The position numbers were made by a program, and so were the translations under genes. Below, piece after piece: positions 18,538 through 19,220 of a DNA stretch of 19,220 nucleotides. Source of the stretch: Porogramme epimiltina (Eukaryota; Basidiomycota; Agaricomycetes; Polyporales; Polyporaceae); NCBI GenBank assembly GCA_900155495.1, contig FTLJ01001194.1, positions 1 to 19,220 on the forward strand, given 5' to 3'. A model generated the notes under the pieces. That model worked only from the letters and a program-made list of their open reading frames with translations, was not told where the DNA came from and searched no databases. The number at the start of each line of letters is the position of its first letter. The first letter of the stretch is position 1.

Positions 18538-18769
18538 TTTATCACTCGTAGACTACTCTATCGGGACTTTGCCTGTTTGACTAGATGTATTCAATGAGCA
18601 GATAATTTGACGGGACTCGGCACGCACACACGCAGACAGGTTTGTTCCTGGGCACGGTATAATTAAGCGAAGAGTACTCAAGGACAGCAAATCATAACAA
18701 GTAAGATACTACTAGCTAGGCGCAGCGAAGAATGTACAACAGTCCGACCCGAATGTTCCCCGTTCAGAA
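18538..18769. other. 3'-3' intergenic region
   Basis: This is a short spacer between convergent stop codons, presumably holding both 3' UTRs. No further element was recognised. Confidence 0.6.
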
Positions 18770-19220
18770 TCACCATGGCGGTCGAGCATAGTTGGCCGGA
18801 ATCGGGCCAGGGCCGTAGCCGTTCTGTCCCATCGGCCCAGGTTGCCGCATCTGCGGCGCCATGTGCGGCGGCGGTAGCGGAGGTCCGTTGGGCTCGTACG
18901 GCGAGCGCATCGGCCCGCGCGGAGCCTGACCGGGCACCGGGTACTGCCCGGGCTGCATGACGGGCTGGGTGTGCACGAGCACGGGGCTGTTCGCGTACAT
19001 CGGCGGCGGCATCGCGGGCTGCATGGGCTGCATGACGGGGCTCACGAGCGGCATACCGGGCGGTGGCCGGCCTTGCACGCCGGGGTTTTGCTGGGAGGGG
19101 TGTGGGGGCATAGTTGGGGGCATCGGGGAGGGGTACATGGGCATGCCGTTCGGGGCGGGGTACCGGCCGGCTCTTTTCCACAGCTGACGCTGCCGGCGGG
19201 CGATCTGGTGTAGATCTCGG
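18770..19220 (-). CDS. C-terminal part of a Pro/Met-rich protein (5' end outside window)
   Basis: The minus-strand frame is open from the right edge to TGA at 18770-18772, about 149 residues. It begins with a basic, probably helical stretch (IARRQRQLWKRAG), then about 125 residues dominated by Pro, Met, Gly, Gln and Tyr, with recurring MPP, PPP and PMQP-type units, ending in IPANYARPPW. This is a disordered low-complexity tail. Such tails occur in RNA-binding and transcription-coregulator proteins, but nothing here identifies the family. An intron acceptor may lie within the first 50 bases from the edge, so the exact exon start is uncertain. That the frame is real is supported by the sustained biased composition and lack of stops. 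Function is unknown. Confidence 0.65.
   Translation of the reverse strand, partial: RDLHQIARRQRQLWKRAGRYPAPNGMPMYPSPMPPTMPPHPSQQNPGVQGRPPPGMPLVSPVMQPMQPAMPPPMYANSPVLVHTQPVMQPGQYPVPGQAPRGPMRSPYEPNGPPLPPPHMAPQMRQPGPMGQNGYGPGPIPANYARPPW

Noticed and set aside
1..19220. tRNA, rRNA, CRISPR array, transposon, viral or toxin genes
   Set aside because: I looked for tRNA arms, regular repeats, terminal inverted repeats, and transposase, reverse transcriptase or capsid motifs, and found none.

Overview
The window looks like a piece of filamentous-fungal nuclear chromosome, most probably a basidiomycete (Agaricomycete-like). The protein-coding genes are cut by many short introns of roughly 48-83 nt with GT...AG ends. 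The encoded proteins are typical eukaryotic housekeeping proteins with fungal features: mitochondrial biotin synthase, peroxisomal acyl-CoA thioesterase, Rad14/XPA, an Rpd3-type histone deacetylase, ribosomal protein eS27 and mitochondrial succinyl-CoA ligase beta. No prophage, CRISPR array, insertion sequence, tRNA or rRNA was recognised. I assembled the gene models by hand from homology and splice signals. Every multi-exon model of a recognised gene closes in frame.

Layout. Bases 1-2102 are extremely G+C-rich, begin with G homopolymers and contain no gene I can support. BIO2 (biotin synthase, minus strand, 8 exons) lies at 2103-3751. Next comes a gene-poor stretch with one small unrecognised minus-strand gene at about 4884-5248. 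A BTG/TOB-domain gene (minus, single coding exon) lies at 6420-7454, with a TATA box and a probable 5'UTR intron upstream. Divergent from it, the eS27 gene (plus, 4 exons, the first coding exon being only the ATG) lies at 8870-9312. A run of four minus-strand genes follows: an acyl-CoA thioesterase ending in SKL (9653-11078, 10 exons including a 9-nt microexon), RAD14/XPA (11436-12551, 4 exons), a class I histone deacetylase (12846-15147, 13 exons) and a DinB-like four-helix protein (15454-16260, 5 exons). Succinyl-CoA ligase beta (plus, 9 exons) lies at 16847-18537. The 3' end of a Pro/Met-rich minus-strand gene runs off the right edge (18770-19220).

The genes do not form a pathway cluster. 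Biotin synthase and succinyl-CoA ligase act in mitochondria, the thioesterase in peroxisomes, Rad14 and the deacetylase in the nucleus, eS27 in ribosomes, and BTG proteins work with the CCR4-NOT deadenylase. I found no evidence for a new multi-gene system. The more interesting points are at the level of gene structure: a 9-nt microexon, a 21-nt exon that splits a cluster-binding cysteine codon, an ATG-only coding exon and a 5'UTR intron. The small orphan gene, the conserved-looking tail of the BTG protein and the fungal DinB-fold protein are also worth a look.
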